DNA of 64,000 bases from positions 1-64,000 of the forward strand of contig CACZJF010000007.1 of assembly GCA_902781455.1 (NCBI GenBank). Reading direction: 5' to 3'. This document shows positions 33,967 to 44,479 of the stretch, one piece after another. Both the position numbers and the translations under genes were made by a program. The notes beneath the pieces are model-generated. The model had not been told where the DNA came from, ran no database searches, and worked only from the letters and a program-made list of their open reading frames with translations. The DNA comes from an uncultured Lachnospiraceae bacterium. GTDB lineage: Bacteria; Bacillota; Clostridia; Lachnospirales; Lachnospiraceae. The number at the start of each line of letters is the position of its first letter. Within the stretch, counting starts at the first letter, position 1.

Positions 33967-35343
33967 TTACCGGAAAAGAAGCAGGGTCGCGATCCCGAAA
34001 TACAGAAGCAGGGACACGGCATCCACGATCGTCGTAATAAAGGGGCTGGCCATGACCGCCGGATCGAATCCCAGCTTCTTGGCTATGATCGGCAGGGTAC
34101 AGCCGATCATCTCCGCCACCATGACGGTCAGTACCATGGTACAGCATACGACCAGAGCCACCGCAACCGTGACATCCGTATTATGCAGAAGCAGACGGTC
34201 GATCAGCATGATCTTTCCAAAGCATGCACACGCAAGCGCTATACCGCACATGACAGATGAACGGATCTCCTTCCAGACAACCGCTGCCAGATCCCTGAAA
34301 TCAACCTCTCCCAGGGAGATGGCACGGATGACCGTGACGGAGGACTGCGATCCAGAATTGCCTCCGGTATCCATCAGCATCGGGATGAACGCGGTCAGCA
34401 CCACCTGCGCGGCGAGCGCGTTCTCGAAATTGGTGATGATCATCCCCGTAAAAGTTGCAGACACCATCAGAAGGAGCAGCCAGGGGATACGGTGCCGGAA
34501 CAGATCCACCGGTGACGAGCGCATGTAGGTCTTGTCAGACGGTGTCATACCACCCATGATCTCGATGTCTTCCGTGACCTCTTCCTGCAGGACATCCATA
34601 GCATCATCGAATGTAACGATACCGACCATTCTCCCGTCGCTGTCCACCACGGGCATGGCGAGGAAATTGTACTTGGACAGCTTCCGGGCTGTCTCCTCCT
34701 GGTCGGTTAGCGTCGTAACGGTGATGACATTCGGATTCATCAGATCCTCGATCTTTGTCGATTTGTCCGGGCACAGCAGAAGATCCTTTACCGTCACCAG
34801 GCCGAGCAGCTGCCGTTCCTTTGTGACATAGCAGGTGTAGATCGTCTCCTTGTCCACACCGGTCCGTGTGATGCGTTCGAACGCCTGCGTGACGGTCATG
34901 TCAGGACGAAGGGAAATGTACTCCGTCGTCATGATGGAACCGGTAGAATTTTCCGGATACTGGAGGATCTCATTGATCTCCTTGCGCATGTCGGGACTTA
35001 CCTGCGCGAGGATGCGCTTCACCACATTGGCCGGCATCTCCTCTACGATATCAACCGCGTCGTCCACATACAGCTCATCCACCACCTCATGCAGCTCACT
35101 GTCTGAAAATCCGTGGATCAGCTGTTCCTGTGTCTCCGGGTCCATTTCCACGAAGGTCTCCGCAGCCAGTTCCTTGGGCAGAAGCCGGAACAGCAGCGGG
35201 CGCTGTTCTGACTGCACTTCGTTGAAAACTGCCGCAATATCCGCCGGATTCATGGTAGCCAGCACATCTCGGATCGCGGCATACCGTTTCTCCTGAAGAA
35301 GCTTACTGAGCGTATGCTCAACTGTTACAGTATGCGCAGCCAT
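33967..35343 (-). CDS. mgtE: Magnesium transporter MgtE
   Basis: 458 residues with GGAGGAG upstream of the ATG. A cytosolic MgtE N-domain (about 10-135, with TFVEMDPETQEQLIHGFS) precedes two CBS domains (about 140-260), a linker helix and five membrane segments (about 290-458) with FTGMIITNFENALAAQVVL and DTGGNSGSQSSVTVIRA, the pore motif of the family. The N and CBS domains gate the channel according to internal Mg2+. Its leader is only about 75 bases, too short for an M-box riboswitch. Confidence 0.95.
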   Translation of the reverse strand: MAAHTVTVEHTLSKLLQEKRYAAIRDVLATMNPADIAAVFNEVQSEQRPLLFRLLPKELAAETFVEMDPETQEQLIHGFSDSELHEVVDELYVDDAVDIVEEMPANVVKRILAQVSPDMRKEINEILQYPENSTGSIMTTEYISLRPDMTVTQAFERITRTGVDKETIYTCYVTKERQLLGLVTVKDLLLCPDKSTKIEDLMNPNVITVTTLTDQEETARKLSKYNFLAMPVVDSDGRMVGIVTFDDAMDVLQEEVTEDIEIMGGMTPSDKTYMRSSPVDLFRHRIPWLLLLMVSATFTGMIITNFENALAAQVVLTAFIPMLMDTGGNSGSQSSVTVIRAISLGEVDFRDLAAVVWKEIRSSVMCGIALACACFGKIMLIDRLLLHNTDVTVAVALVVCCTMVLTVMVAEMIGCTLPIIAKKLGFDPAVMASPFITTIVDAVSLLLYFGIATLLLFR

Positions 35344-35424
35344 ATGTCTCCTCCTTCTCCCATTCGGAAAACACCCTTTTCAGTCCATTTTCCTGTTCTC
35401 ATCGTCATGCTTCTTTATCATTAT

Positions 35425-35453
35425 AGTATAACAGACTGCTCCCTTTGTTTCCA
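35425..35453 (-). promoter_or_regulatory. Promoter of mgtE
   Basis: TGGAAA (35448-35453) and TATACT (35425-35430) 17 bases apart on the minus strand; a second TATAAT overlaps four bases downstream. Confidence 0.55.
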
Positions 35454-35462
35454 TGAAAAACA

Positions 35463-35491
35463 TAAAAACAGCGAGACGAGTCTCGCTGTTT
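35463..35491 (-). terminator. Terminator after the ANTAR gene
   Basis: Arms AACAGCGAGAC/GTCTCGCTGTT with a two- to four-base loop, followed on the minus strand by TTTTTATGTTTTT. About 50 bases past the ANTAR stop. Confidence 0.9.
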
Positions 35492-35540
35492 ACGGAAGAC
35501 ACAACATACAATGAGAAGTTTTCTGCCCGGTCCTCAGGGT

Positions 35541-36131
35541 TTACTCTTCATACTCTTCCAGAATCCGCTGTGCGATCCGCTTTCTGGATACGCCGTGATT
35601 CATTGCCTGCTTTCCGATCAGACGGTGCGCTTCATCCTCAGACAGGTGTCTGTGTTCGATCAGAAGGAATTTCGCTTTGTCTACCAGGCGGACCTCCTGC
35701 ACCTTCTCCTCCGCTGCAAGGATTCTTTGTTCCGCCTCTCTCAGCTTTGCCTGCTGCGCTGACAAAAAACGCATCGCGTGTGTGATGCGCGGCAGGGGGA
35801 ATGGCTTCGCGAGAACCAGGATACCGGCGTCCGTGACACGGTCCAGCGTATCTTCATAAACTCCGTCCGGTACGATCAGCAGTACGGAGGCGCCACACTC
35901 CCTTGCCGTATCAAGCGCAAGTTCTGTCCCCGCCCCGTCCGGGAGAGGTGCATTCACAACCACGATACTGTAGTACCGTTCCAGAATACACCGCCGGGCC
36001 GCTGCTGCGCTGGTCCGGTATTCTACTGACGCGGCAGACAATCCTGCCAGTGACTTTTTGATCAGCGGAAAGAATCTCTCCTCCGCGGACACTGTCAGTA
36101 TGGAATGCTGGAACTGTTCTGCTCTGGACAT
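35541..36131 (-). CDS. ANTAR-domain RNA-binding antiterminator with pseudo-receiver
   Basis: 196 residues. Residues 1-125 have a receiver fold, but the phosphorylation position reads VVVNAPLPDG, Asn instead of Asp, so normal phosphorylation is unlikely. A helix (about 122-140) leads to an ANTAR domain (about 140-195) with LLIEHRHLSEDEAHRLIGKQ and a conserved-looking C-terminal helix. ANTAR proteins (AmiR, NasR, EutV) bind paired hexaloop hairpins in leader RNA and prevent termination. It lies 73 bases after the GS-like gene. Candidate targets are the dapL and asnB leaders in this same window. Confidence 0.9.
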   Translation of the reverse strand: MSRAEQFQHSILTVSAEERFFPLIKKSLAGLSAASVEYRTSAAAARRCILERYYSIVVVNAPLPDGAGTELALDTARECGASVLLIVPDGVYEDTLDRVTDAGILVLAKPFPLPRITHAMRFLSAQQAKLREAEQRILAAEEKVQEVRLVDKAKFLLIEHRHLSEDEAHRLIGKQAMNHGVSRKRIAQRILEEYEE

Positions 36132-36204
36132 TGCTTACTTCCCCGAAACACTCGATTCCAATCCCGTCATTGGCTGCAGCTGCATACGGCACAGGGCGTT
36201 GTCT

Positions 36205-37383
36205 TCACTCCCTGCCGCAGTACACCCGGAGAATCTCCTCCGGAATGATCTGTCTGACAAATGCACTTCCCATCGCGATCTTTCCTGCCTCCCTCCTGGA
36301 CGAAGGAAGCAGGTCCGCCTGCTGTGTCATCTCTTCCGGAAGAGACAGCTTCCGCTCTATTCCGGACAGCCCTGCATAAATCAGGAGCGCGTAAACCAGA
36401 TACGGGTTTCCGGACGCATCGGGAGAGCGCAGCTCCACACGGGTCTTCCCGTTAAATGTCTCGATATACATCAGCTCCGACTTTCCTTCCCGCGACCAGT
36501 CTGCCCGGTCCGGTGCCGTGCTGCTGCCCAGTCTTGAATAGGAGTCGTCTGTCGGATTCAGGAAGATCGTAATGTCCCGGATTACTTCCATGATTCCTGC
36601 AGCCGCCTGAATCGCCACATCTTCCCCTGCCTCATTCACCGCATACAGGTTGATATGATAGCCATTTCCCGGCTGATCCGGAAGCGGCATCGGAGAAAAG
36701 TCCGCATACAGTCCGTGCCGGTCGGCAATTGTCCGGACCGCCATCTTAAACGTGGTAATCTGGTCGGCAGCCTTGAGCGGCTTCGCGTAATGAAAATCAA
36801 TCTCATTCTGCCCCGGTCCCCGTTCATGATGGGACCGTTCCGGCGTCAGGCCCATCCGCTCGATTGTCAGATTGATCTCGCGCCGGATGTTCTCACACTT
36901 GTCGGCAGGGGCGATGTCGAGATAGCCGGCACGGTCATAGGGAATCTTTGTTTCCCGGCCTTCTTCATCCATCAGGAAAAGATAGAATTCACTCTCAATG
37001 CTGAAGCGGAACTCTACGCCCGCCTCCCTTGCCCGCGCTGCTGCCTTTCGCAGAATGTCTCTCGTGTCACAGGCATACACCTCTCCGTCCGGCGTGCAGA
37101 CATCGCAGAACATGCGCAGCACCTTCCCGCTCTCCGAGCGCCAGGGCAGAATCGTCAGCGTGGCAGGATCCGGTTTCAGGTAAAGAGAAGCATACGGACT
37201 GTCCGCGAATCCTGCGATTTCCCTGGCATTGATCGGCATGCCATGGTCGAAAGCTTTCTTCACCTCACCCGGCATAACAGCAATGTTTTTCTGGACACCA
37301 AACGCATCACGAAACGCAAGACGCACAAATCTGACATCCTCTTCCTCGATCTGATTCAGCACTTCATCGGTTGTATAGCTCAT
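36205..37383 (-). CDS. Glutamine synthetase family protein, shortened
   Basis: 392 residues, about 50 fewer than usual type I enzymes. The beta-grasp N-domain (about 1-95) and catalytic domain are clear: FRFSIESEFYLFL carries metal Glu residues, GPGQNEIDFHYA and GNGYHINLY further ligands. The usual glutamate-binding motif (W-S-x-x-N-R-S) is altered to WSREGKSELMYI, and the downstream RxExR-like motif reads TRVELRSPDASGNPYL. No adenylylation loop is evident. It may be a glutamine synthetase or a gamma-glutamyl-amine ligase. GAGGG precedes the ATG. It lies between glmS and the ANTAR gene. Confidence 0.85.
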   Translation of the reverse strand: MSYTTDEVLNQIEEEDVRFVRLAFRDAFGVQKNIAVMPGEVKKAFDHGMPINAREIAGFADSPYASLYLKPDPATLTILPWRSESGKVLRMFCDVCTPDGEVYACDTRDILRKAAARAREAGVEFRFSIESEFYLFLMDEEGRETKIPYDRAGYLDIAPADKCENIRREINLTIERMGLTPERSHHERGPGQNEIDFHYAKPLKAADQITTFKMAVRTIADRHGLYADFSPMPLPDQPGNGYHINLYAVNEAGEDVAIQAAAGIMEVIRDITIFLNPTDDSYSRLGSSTAPDRADWSREGKSELMYIETFNGKTRVELRSPDASGNPYLVYALLIYAGLSGIERKLSLPEEMTQQADLLPSSRREAGKIAMGSAFVRQIIPEEILRVYCGRE

Positions 37384-37472
37384 ATCTGATGCCCTCTTAT
37401 CTTCCTGTTCCTCTTCAGGAGCGCAGTGTTGTCAGGCACCCGGAAGGCGCCGGCACTCATGACTGAGGCTGA

Positions 37473-39341
37473 TTATTCTACCGTAACACTCTTGGCCAGG
37501 TTTCTCGGCTTATCCACATCCAGGCCTTTGGCGACACTGATATAATATCCCAGCAGCTGCAGCGGAACAACCGCAAGAATCCCTGAAAAATGCTCTTCCG
37601 TGGGCGGAATCCGGATCACGAAGTCCAGGCTGCCGGAAACCGCTTCCTTCTCCGAGTCTGTGATCCCGATCAGGTACGCGCCTCTGGCCTTGCATTCCTT
37701 CATGTTACTGATGGTTTTCTCCAGGAGCCTTTTCTGCGTCAGCACGCCGATCACGGGAGTACGTTCCTCGATCAGGCTGATGGTTCCATGCTTCAGTTCC
37801 CCTGCCGCGTAGGCTTCACTGTGTATATAAGTGATCTCCTTCAGCTTCAGGCTGCCTTCCATGCTGATCGCGTAATCCGCTCCTCTGCCGATAAAGAATG
37901 CATCCTTCGCGTTCGCGTATTTCGAGGCGAACCACTGGATCCTTTCCTGTTCCAGCAAGAGTCTTCCGATCTTACCCGGAATAGATCTTAATTCCTGTAT
38001 GCAGGAGTGGTACATTTCTTCCTCCAGTCTGCCCTTGACATAGGCAAGCCTGACAGCGAACAGATACATCAGCATCAGCTGGGAGGAAAATGCCTTCGTG
38101 GTGGCAACCGCGATCTCCGGGCCTGCCTTGGTGTAGAGCACATGATCCGCCTCGCGGGCAATGCTGGATCCTTCCACATTCACGATACCAAGCGTCCGGA
38201 TCCCTTTCTCCTTCGCGATGCGCAGTGCTTCCAGACTGTCCGCGGTCTCCCCTGACTGGGAGATCACGATGGCAAGTGTATTCCGGGCAGGAAGAATCCT
38301 GCGGTAGCGGAATTCCGACGCAAGCTCTACCCTGACCGGAATCTGCGCCATATCTTCCAGCACATACTGGGCTGTCATTCCCACATGCCATGCGGAACCG
38401 CAGGCAACGATGCAGACTGATTCCGTCTTACGGAGCAGGTCATCATCAATTCCCGCATCCTGAAAACTGATCTCCCCCTCTTTCAGAACACTTTCCAAGG
38501 TGTTTTCTGCCGCCTGAGGCTGCTCATGAATCTCCTTCATCATGAAGTGCTCATAACCGTTCTTTTCCGCGCCTGCCACATCCCAGGTCACCTCAGATTG
38601 CGGAATGGTAATCTCATCTCCGTTCAGGTCAAAGAAATGAACCTCCCCCGGCAGCAGCCTTGCCGCCTGATGGTTTCCAATGTAGTACACCTTTCTGGTA
38701 TAATTCAGCATCGCTGTCACATCAGAAGCCAGGAAAGTTTCGTCCCCGGACACGCCGATGATCATCGGGCTGTCTTTCCTCGCCGCATAGATCTCTCCGG
38801 GGTAATCGCGGAACATCAGCGCGAGGGCATAGCTCCCCCGGACTCTGACCATCATACGGTTGATCGCGTCGATCGGTCCGATCTTGTACTTGTTGTAATA
38901 ATAGTCAACAATCTTGATCGCGACCTCTGTGTCCGTGTCGCTGTAGAATTCATACCCGTGCCGCAGGAGCTTTTCTTTCAGCTCCTCGTAGTTTTCGATA
39001 ATTCCATTGTGCACCCCGATCACATCGGAAGTCGAGTAATCTGACTGCTCCTCCTGAAAAGCGCCGCTGATATGCGGATGCGCGTTCCTTTCATTCGGCT
39101 CCCCGTGCGTTGCCCATCTGGTATGGCCGATCCCGCAGTGTCCGGGCAGCACGCTTCCCTGCTCTGTCCGTTCCACCAGATGATGAATCTTCCCCATCGC
39201 CTTCGCCAGCCTGACGGTGCCATCTTCATCAAGGACAGCCATCCCCGCTGAATCATATCCTCTGTACTCCAGCTTTCCGAGCCCTTCCAGCAAAAGCCCG
39301 GCTGCCTGCCTGTGTCCGGTATATCCTACGATTCCACACAT
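37473..39341 (-). CDS. glmS: Glutamine-fructose-6-phosphate aminotransferase
   Basis: 622 residues. MCGIVGYTG at the start gives the N-terminal nucleophile Cys2 of the class II amidotransferase domain (about 2-235; GHTRWATHG also present), followed by two SIS sugar-isomerase domains with VACGSAWHVG, ISQSGETADS and the C-terminal DKPRNLAKSVTVE. It makes glucosamine-6-phosphate from glutamine and fructose-6-phosphate for peptidoglycan. GGGAGA precedes the ATG. The upstream 207 bases hold no glmS ribozyme that I can recognise, only a small hairpin (GGCTGCC/GGCAGCC) before the ribosome site. Confidence 0.97.
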   Translation of the reverse strand: MCGIVGYTGHRQAAGLLLEGLGKLEYRGYDSAGMAVLDEDGTVRLAKAMGKIHHLVERTEQGSVLPGHCGIGHTRWATHGEPNERNAHPHISGAFQEEQSDYSTSDVIGVHNGIIENYEELKEKLLRHGYEFYSDTDTEVAIKIVDYYYNKYKIGPIDAINRMMVRVRGSYALALMFRDYPGEIYAARKDSPMIIGVSGDETFLASDVTAMLNYTRKVYYIGNHQAARLLPGEVHFFDLNGDEITIPQSEVTWDVAGAEKNGYEHFMMKEIHEQPQAAENTLESVLKEGEISFQDAGIDDDLLRKTESVCIVACGSAWHVGMTAQYVLEDMAQIPVRVELASEFRYRRILPARNTLAIVISQSGETADSLEALRIAKEKGIRTLGIVNVEGSSIAREADHVLYTKAGPEIAVATTKAFSSQLMLMYLFAVRLAYVKGRLEEEMYHSCIQELRSIPGKIGRLLLEQERIQWFASKYANAKDAFFIGRGADYAISMEGSLKLKEITYIHSEAYAAGELKHGTISLIEERTPVIGVLTQKRLLEKTISNMKECKARGAYLIGITDSEKEAVSGSLDFVIRIPPTEEHFSGILAVVPLQLLGYYISVAKGLDVDKPRNLAKSVTVE

Positions 39342-39548
39342 ATCTCTCCCTTTTCTCCCCTCATGATCCGGCTGCCGGCAAGGCAGCCTCTGCGTTTTTA
39401 TATCAATGACTCATCCGCCGAAAGCCGATGACGGATTGTTTCGCGCTCCGCACTCTCAACGTCCGGCCTGATCCGGTTATCAGTATAGCTCAGGTCTTAT
39501 CTGCCTGAAACAGTTTTTTCTGCCGCTTTACATCATACAGACCAGGAT

Positions 39549-42391
<2,843 letters not shown>

Positions 42392-42487
42392 ATCCACGTC
42401 CTTTCTGGATGATTCTCCGCATCGTCCTCAGGTTTCTCGTTCGTCAAAGACGGTCTGTCTTCAGGAACGGCAGCGGCCATCTTCCAA

Positions 42488-42528
42488 TAAAGAAAGGCGC
42501 TTCGGGTCAACAAATAACCCGAAGCGCC
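42488..42528 (-). terminator. Leader terminator of dapL-pyrG
   Basis: Arms GGCGCTTCGGGT (5' arm at 42517-42528) and ACCCGAAGCGCC (42496-42507) with a nine-base loop, followed on the minus strand by TTTCTTTATT. It lies between the dapL promoter and the dapL start, so it acts as an attenuator unless an alternative fold forms. It could also end gltBD transcripts. Confidence 0.88.
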
Positions 42529-42582
42529 ATTGCTTCCGTTAAAACCTGAACATAAGCTGTTTCGATATCGCCTTTGATATCG
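42521..42582 (-). promoter_or_regulatory. Candidate ANTAR-binding RNA (two hexaloop hairpins) in the dapL leader
   Basis: Hairpin P1 has stem CGATATC/GATATCG (42576-42582 with 42563-42569) and hexaloop AAAGGC (42570-42575). After a 26-base linker, P2 has stem GAAGC/GCTTC (42532-42536 with 42521-42525) and hexaloop AATGGC (42526-42531). Both loops have A at position 1 and G at position 4, as in the ANTAR target described for EutV/NasR leaders. P2 shares bases 42521-42528 with the 5' arm of the terminator, so the two structures exclude each other. Confidence 0.75.
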
Positions 42583-42587
42583 TCCCA

Positions 42588-42617
42588 ACTATAAATCAGG
42601 TTGATTTCGGATGTCAA
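42588..42617 (-). promoter_or_regulatory. Promoter of dapL-pyrG
   Basis: TTGACA (42612-42617, perfect) and TATAGT (42588-42593) with an 18-base spacer on the minus strand. The predicted transcription start falls at the 5' edge of hairpin P1. Confidence 0.8.
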
Positions 42618-42650
42618 GCCTGTGTTTTCAGTGGGCGATTCACGGCCCCG

Positions 42651-42846
42651 TCAGGCCTCCGGCAGCCGTCCCCCAGCCGGGCACCATGAGCAGGAGCGTC
42701 GACGGGATCCACTGCTTACGAAGACTTAGCAGCCGGGGTATGAAGAAATCGTTCGCTGAATACCCCGGCTGCTTAGTCGCAGTTGGCAGTTAGCCCGGCG
42801 GGAGCGGGCTTTGGTGTCTCGCGGGGGACGGGCTGCCGGAGGCTGA
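42651..42846. repeat. Nested palindromic element between gltD and dapL
   Basis: Outer arms: GCCTCCGGCAGCC followed by GTCCCCC at 42654-42674 pair with GGGGGAC followed by GGCTGCCGGAGGC at 42822-42844 (one bulge). Inner arms AGCAGCCGGGGTAT (42728-42741) and ATACCCCGGCTGCT (42760-42773) pair perfectly around an 18-base loop. No open frame of note lies inside. It contains CACCATGAGCAGGAGCGTC (42682-42700), a 19-base string that recurs exactly at 53137-53155. It may be a non-autonomous mobile element or a REP-like unit. Confidence 0.75.
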
Positions 42847-42885
42847 TCGGTGAGTCCATGAGCGTTAACGTGTTCCCGACAAACC

Positions 42886-44370
42886 TCAGAGATTCGAATA
42901 CCCCATCAGTGCTTCGTCCACCTCCCTGGCCGCGTTTCTCCCTTCCGCGATTGCCCAGACGACCAGGGACTGTCCGCGGTGCATGTCTCCCGCGGTATAG
43001 ACACCTTTCCTGTCTGTCAGGTGTTTCCCCGGCTCGGTTCTGACATTCGTTCTGGCATCTGTGGAAACCGAAAAGCTGTCCGTCACATAGCGCTCACTTC
43101 CCAGAAACCCGGCTGCGATCAGGACCAGAGAGGCCCTGACTTTCTTTTCGCTGCCTTCCACAGGAACCATCTTCAACCTTCCGGTTTTCTCATCTTTTAC
43201 CGGCTGCAGGCTAATCAGAACTGCTTCTTTCAAGCGTCCCTTCTGATCCTTCCTGAATTCCTTTACCGTTGTCTGGTAGATCCGCGGATCAGAGCCGTAT
43301 TTCCAGATGGCTTCTTCCTGGCCGTAATCCACCTTCAGGATCCTGGGCCATTCCGGCCATGGATTGGAAGCCGGCCTTTCCTTCGGCGGCTGCGGCATCA
43401 TCTCCAGCTGTGTGACGCGCTTCGCTCCCAGCCGGATGCAGGTGCCGACGCAGTCATTTCCGGTGTCCCCGCCTCCGATCACGATGACCTCTTTTCCTTT
43501 GACCAGCTCATCCGGAGATTCCTGAAAGTCCGTATCCAGCAGTCTCTTTGTGACCATTCCCAGAAAATCAACCGCGAAGAAGATCCCCTTCGCGTCCCGT
43601 CCCGGCACATTGATGTCCCTGGGATTGGAGGCGCCGCAGGCAAGAATGACACTGTCATATGCGTCTGTCAGGCTGGAGGCCGGAACATCTTTTCCAACAT
43701 CAACGCCTGTTAAGAATCGGACACCTGCCTCTTCCATCAGGCGGATCCGTCTGTCGATCACGGACTTGTCCAGCTTCATGTTCGGAATCCCGTATCGCAG
43801 CAGTCCGCCAATCCGGTCTTTTCTTTCATAGACTGTCACCTCATGTCCCCTGCGGTTCAGAAGATCCGCCGCCGCAAGTCCTGAAGGACCGCTTCCCACG
43901 ACAGCGACCCGCTTCCCGGTGCGCACAGCAGGTTTTCCACCCTGCACCAGCCCCTGCTCATAGGCGAATTCAATCACCTCTTTTTCATTTTCCTTTGTAC
44001 CAACAGGCGCGTCATGCACGCCGCAGGTGCAGGCCGCCTCACACAGCGCAGGGCATACCCGGCTGGTAAACTCCGGAAAACTGTGCGTGACGGTCAGTCT
44101 CCGGTACGCTTCCTCCAGCCTTCCCTGTGCCACTAGTCCATTGATCTCCGGAACAAGGTTGTGGAGCGGGCACCCTGAAGCCATGCCTGCAATCATCGTC
44201 CCGTTCTGGCAGAAAGGAACACCGCAGTTCATACATCTTTCGGCCTGTTCCTGCCTGGGCTTCGCAGGAAGTCTCAGATGGAATTCCTGAAAATCCTTCA
44301 GCCGCTCTTCCTCACACCGCACAGGTCCATCGACCCTCTTATATTCCAGAAAACCCGCTCTCGTACTCAT
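42886..44370 (-). CDS. gltD: Glutamate synthase small subunit
   Basis: 494 residues from the ATG at 44368-44370 (GGAGAG upstream). The N-terminal Cys motifs for Fe-S clusters are seen in CMNCGVPFCQNG and GCPLHN, with CPALCEAACTCG further on. FAD- and NADPH-binding motifs follow: VAVVGSGPSGLAAADLLNRR and VIVIGGGDTGNDC. It passes electrons from NAD(P)H to GltB for reductive formation of two glutamates from glutamine and 2-oxoglutarate. It starts 109 bases after the gltB stop. Confidence 0.96.
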   Translation of the reverse strand: MSTRAGFLEYKRVDGPVRCEEERLKDFQEFHLRLPAKPRQEQAERCMNCGVPFCQNGTMIAGMASGCPLHNLVPEINGLVAQGRLEEAYRRLTVTHSFPEFTSRVCPALCEAACTCGVHDAPVGTKENEKEVIEFAYEQGLVQGGKPAVRTGKRVAVVGSGPSGLAAADLLNRRGHEVTVYERKDRIGGLLRYGIPNMKLDKSVIDRRIRLMEEAGVRFLTGVDVGKDVPASSLTDAYDSVILACGASNPRDINVPGRDAKGIFFAVDFLGMVTKRLLDTDFQESPDELVKGKEVIVIGGGDTGNDCVGTCIRLGAKRVTQLEMMPQPPKERPASNPWPEWPRILKVDYGQEEAIWKYGSDPRIYQTTVKEFRKDQKGRLKEAVLISLQPVKDEKTGRLKMVPVEGSEKKVRASLVLIAAGFLGSERYVTDSFSVSTDARTNVRTEPGKHLTDRKGVYTAGDMHRGQSLVVWAIAEGRNAAREVDEALMGYSNL

Positions 44371-44479
44371 AGAACTCTCCATGCCTTTTCCAGTTTATTT
44401 CCGGTACCTTCACTCGTTCGCTGACAAAACACCAGATCCTGTCACACGATTTTTCGTCGTTCTCATCAGCATTCCTGTC

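Noticed and set aside
35344-35424. M-box magnesium riboswitch upstream of mgtE
   Set aside because: The predicted leader is only about 75 bases, too short, and has no terminator.
39342-39545. ANTAR-type hexaloop leader for glmS
   Set aside because: A CCGG/CCGG hairpin with loop ATCAGG exists, but G is not at position 4 and no terminator follows.
39342-39548. glmS ribozyme
   Set aside because: The leader lacks the ribozyme core motifs I would expect; only a small hairpin before the ribosome site is seen.
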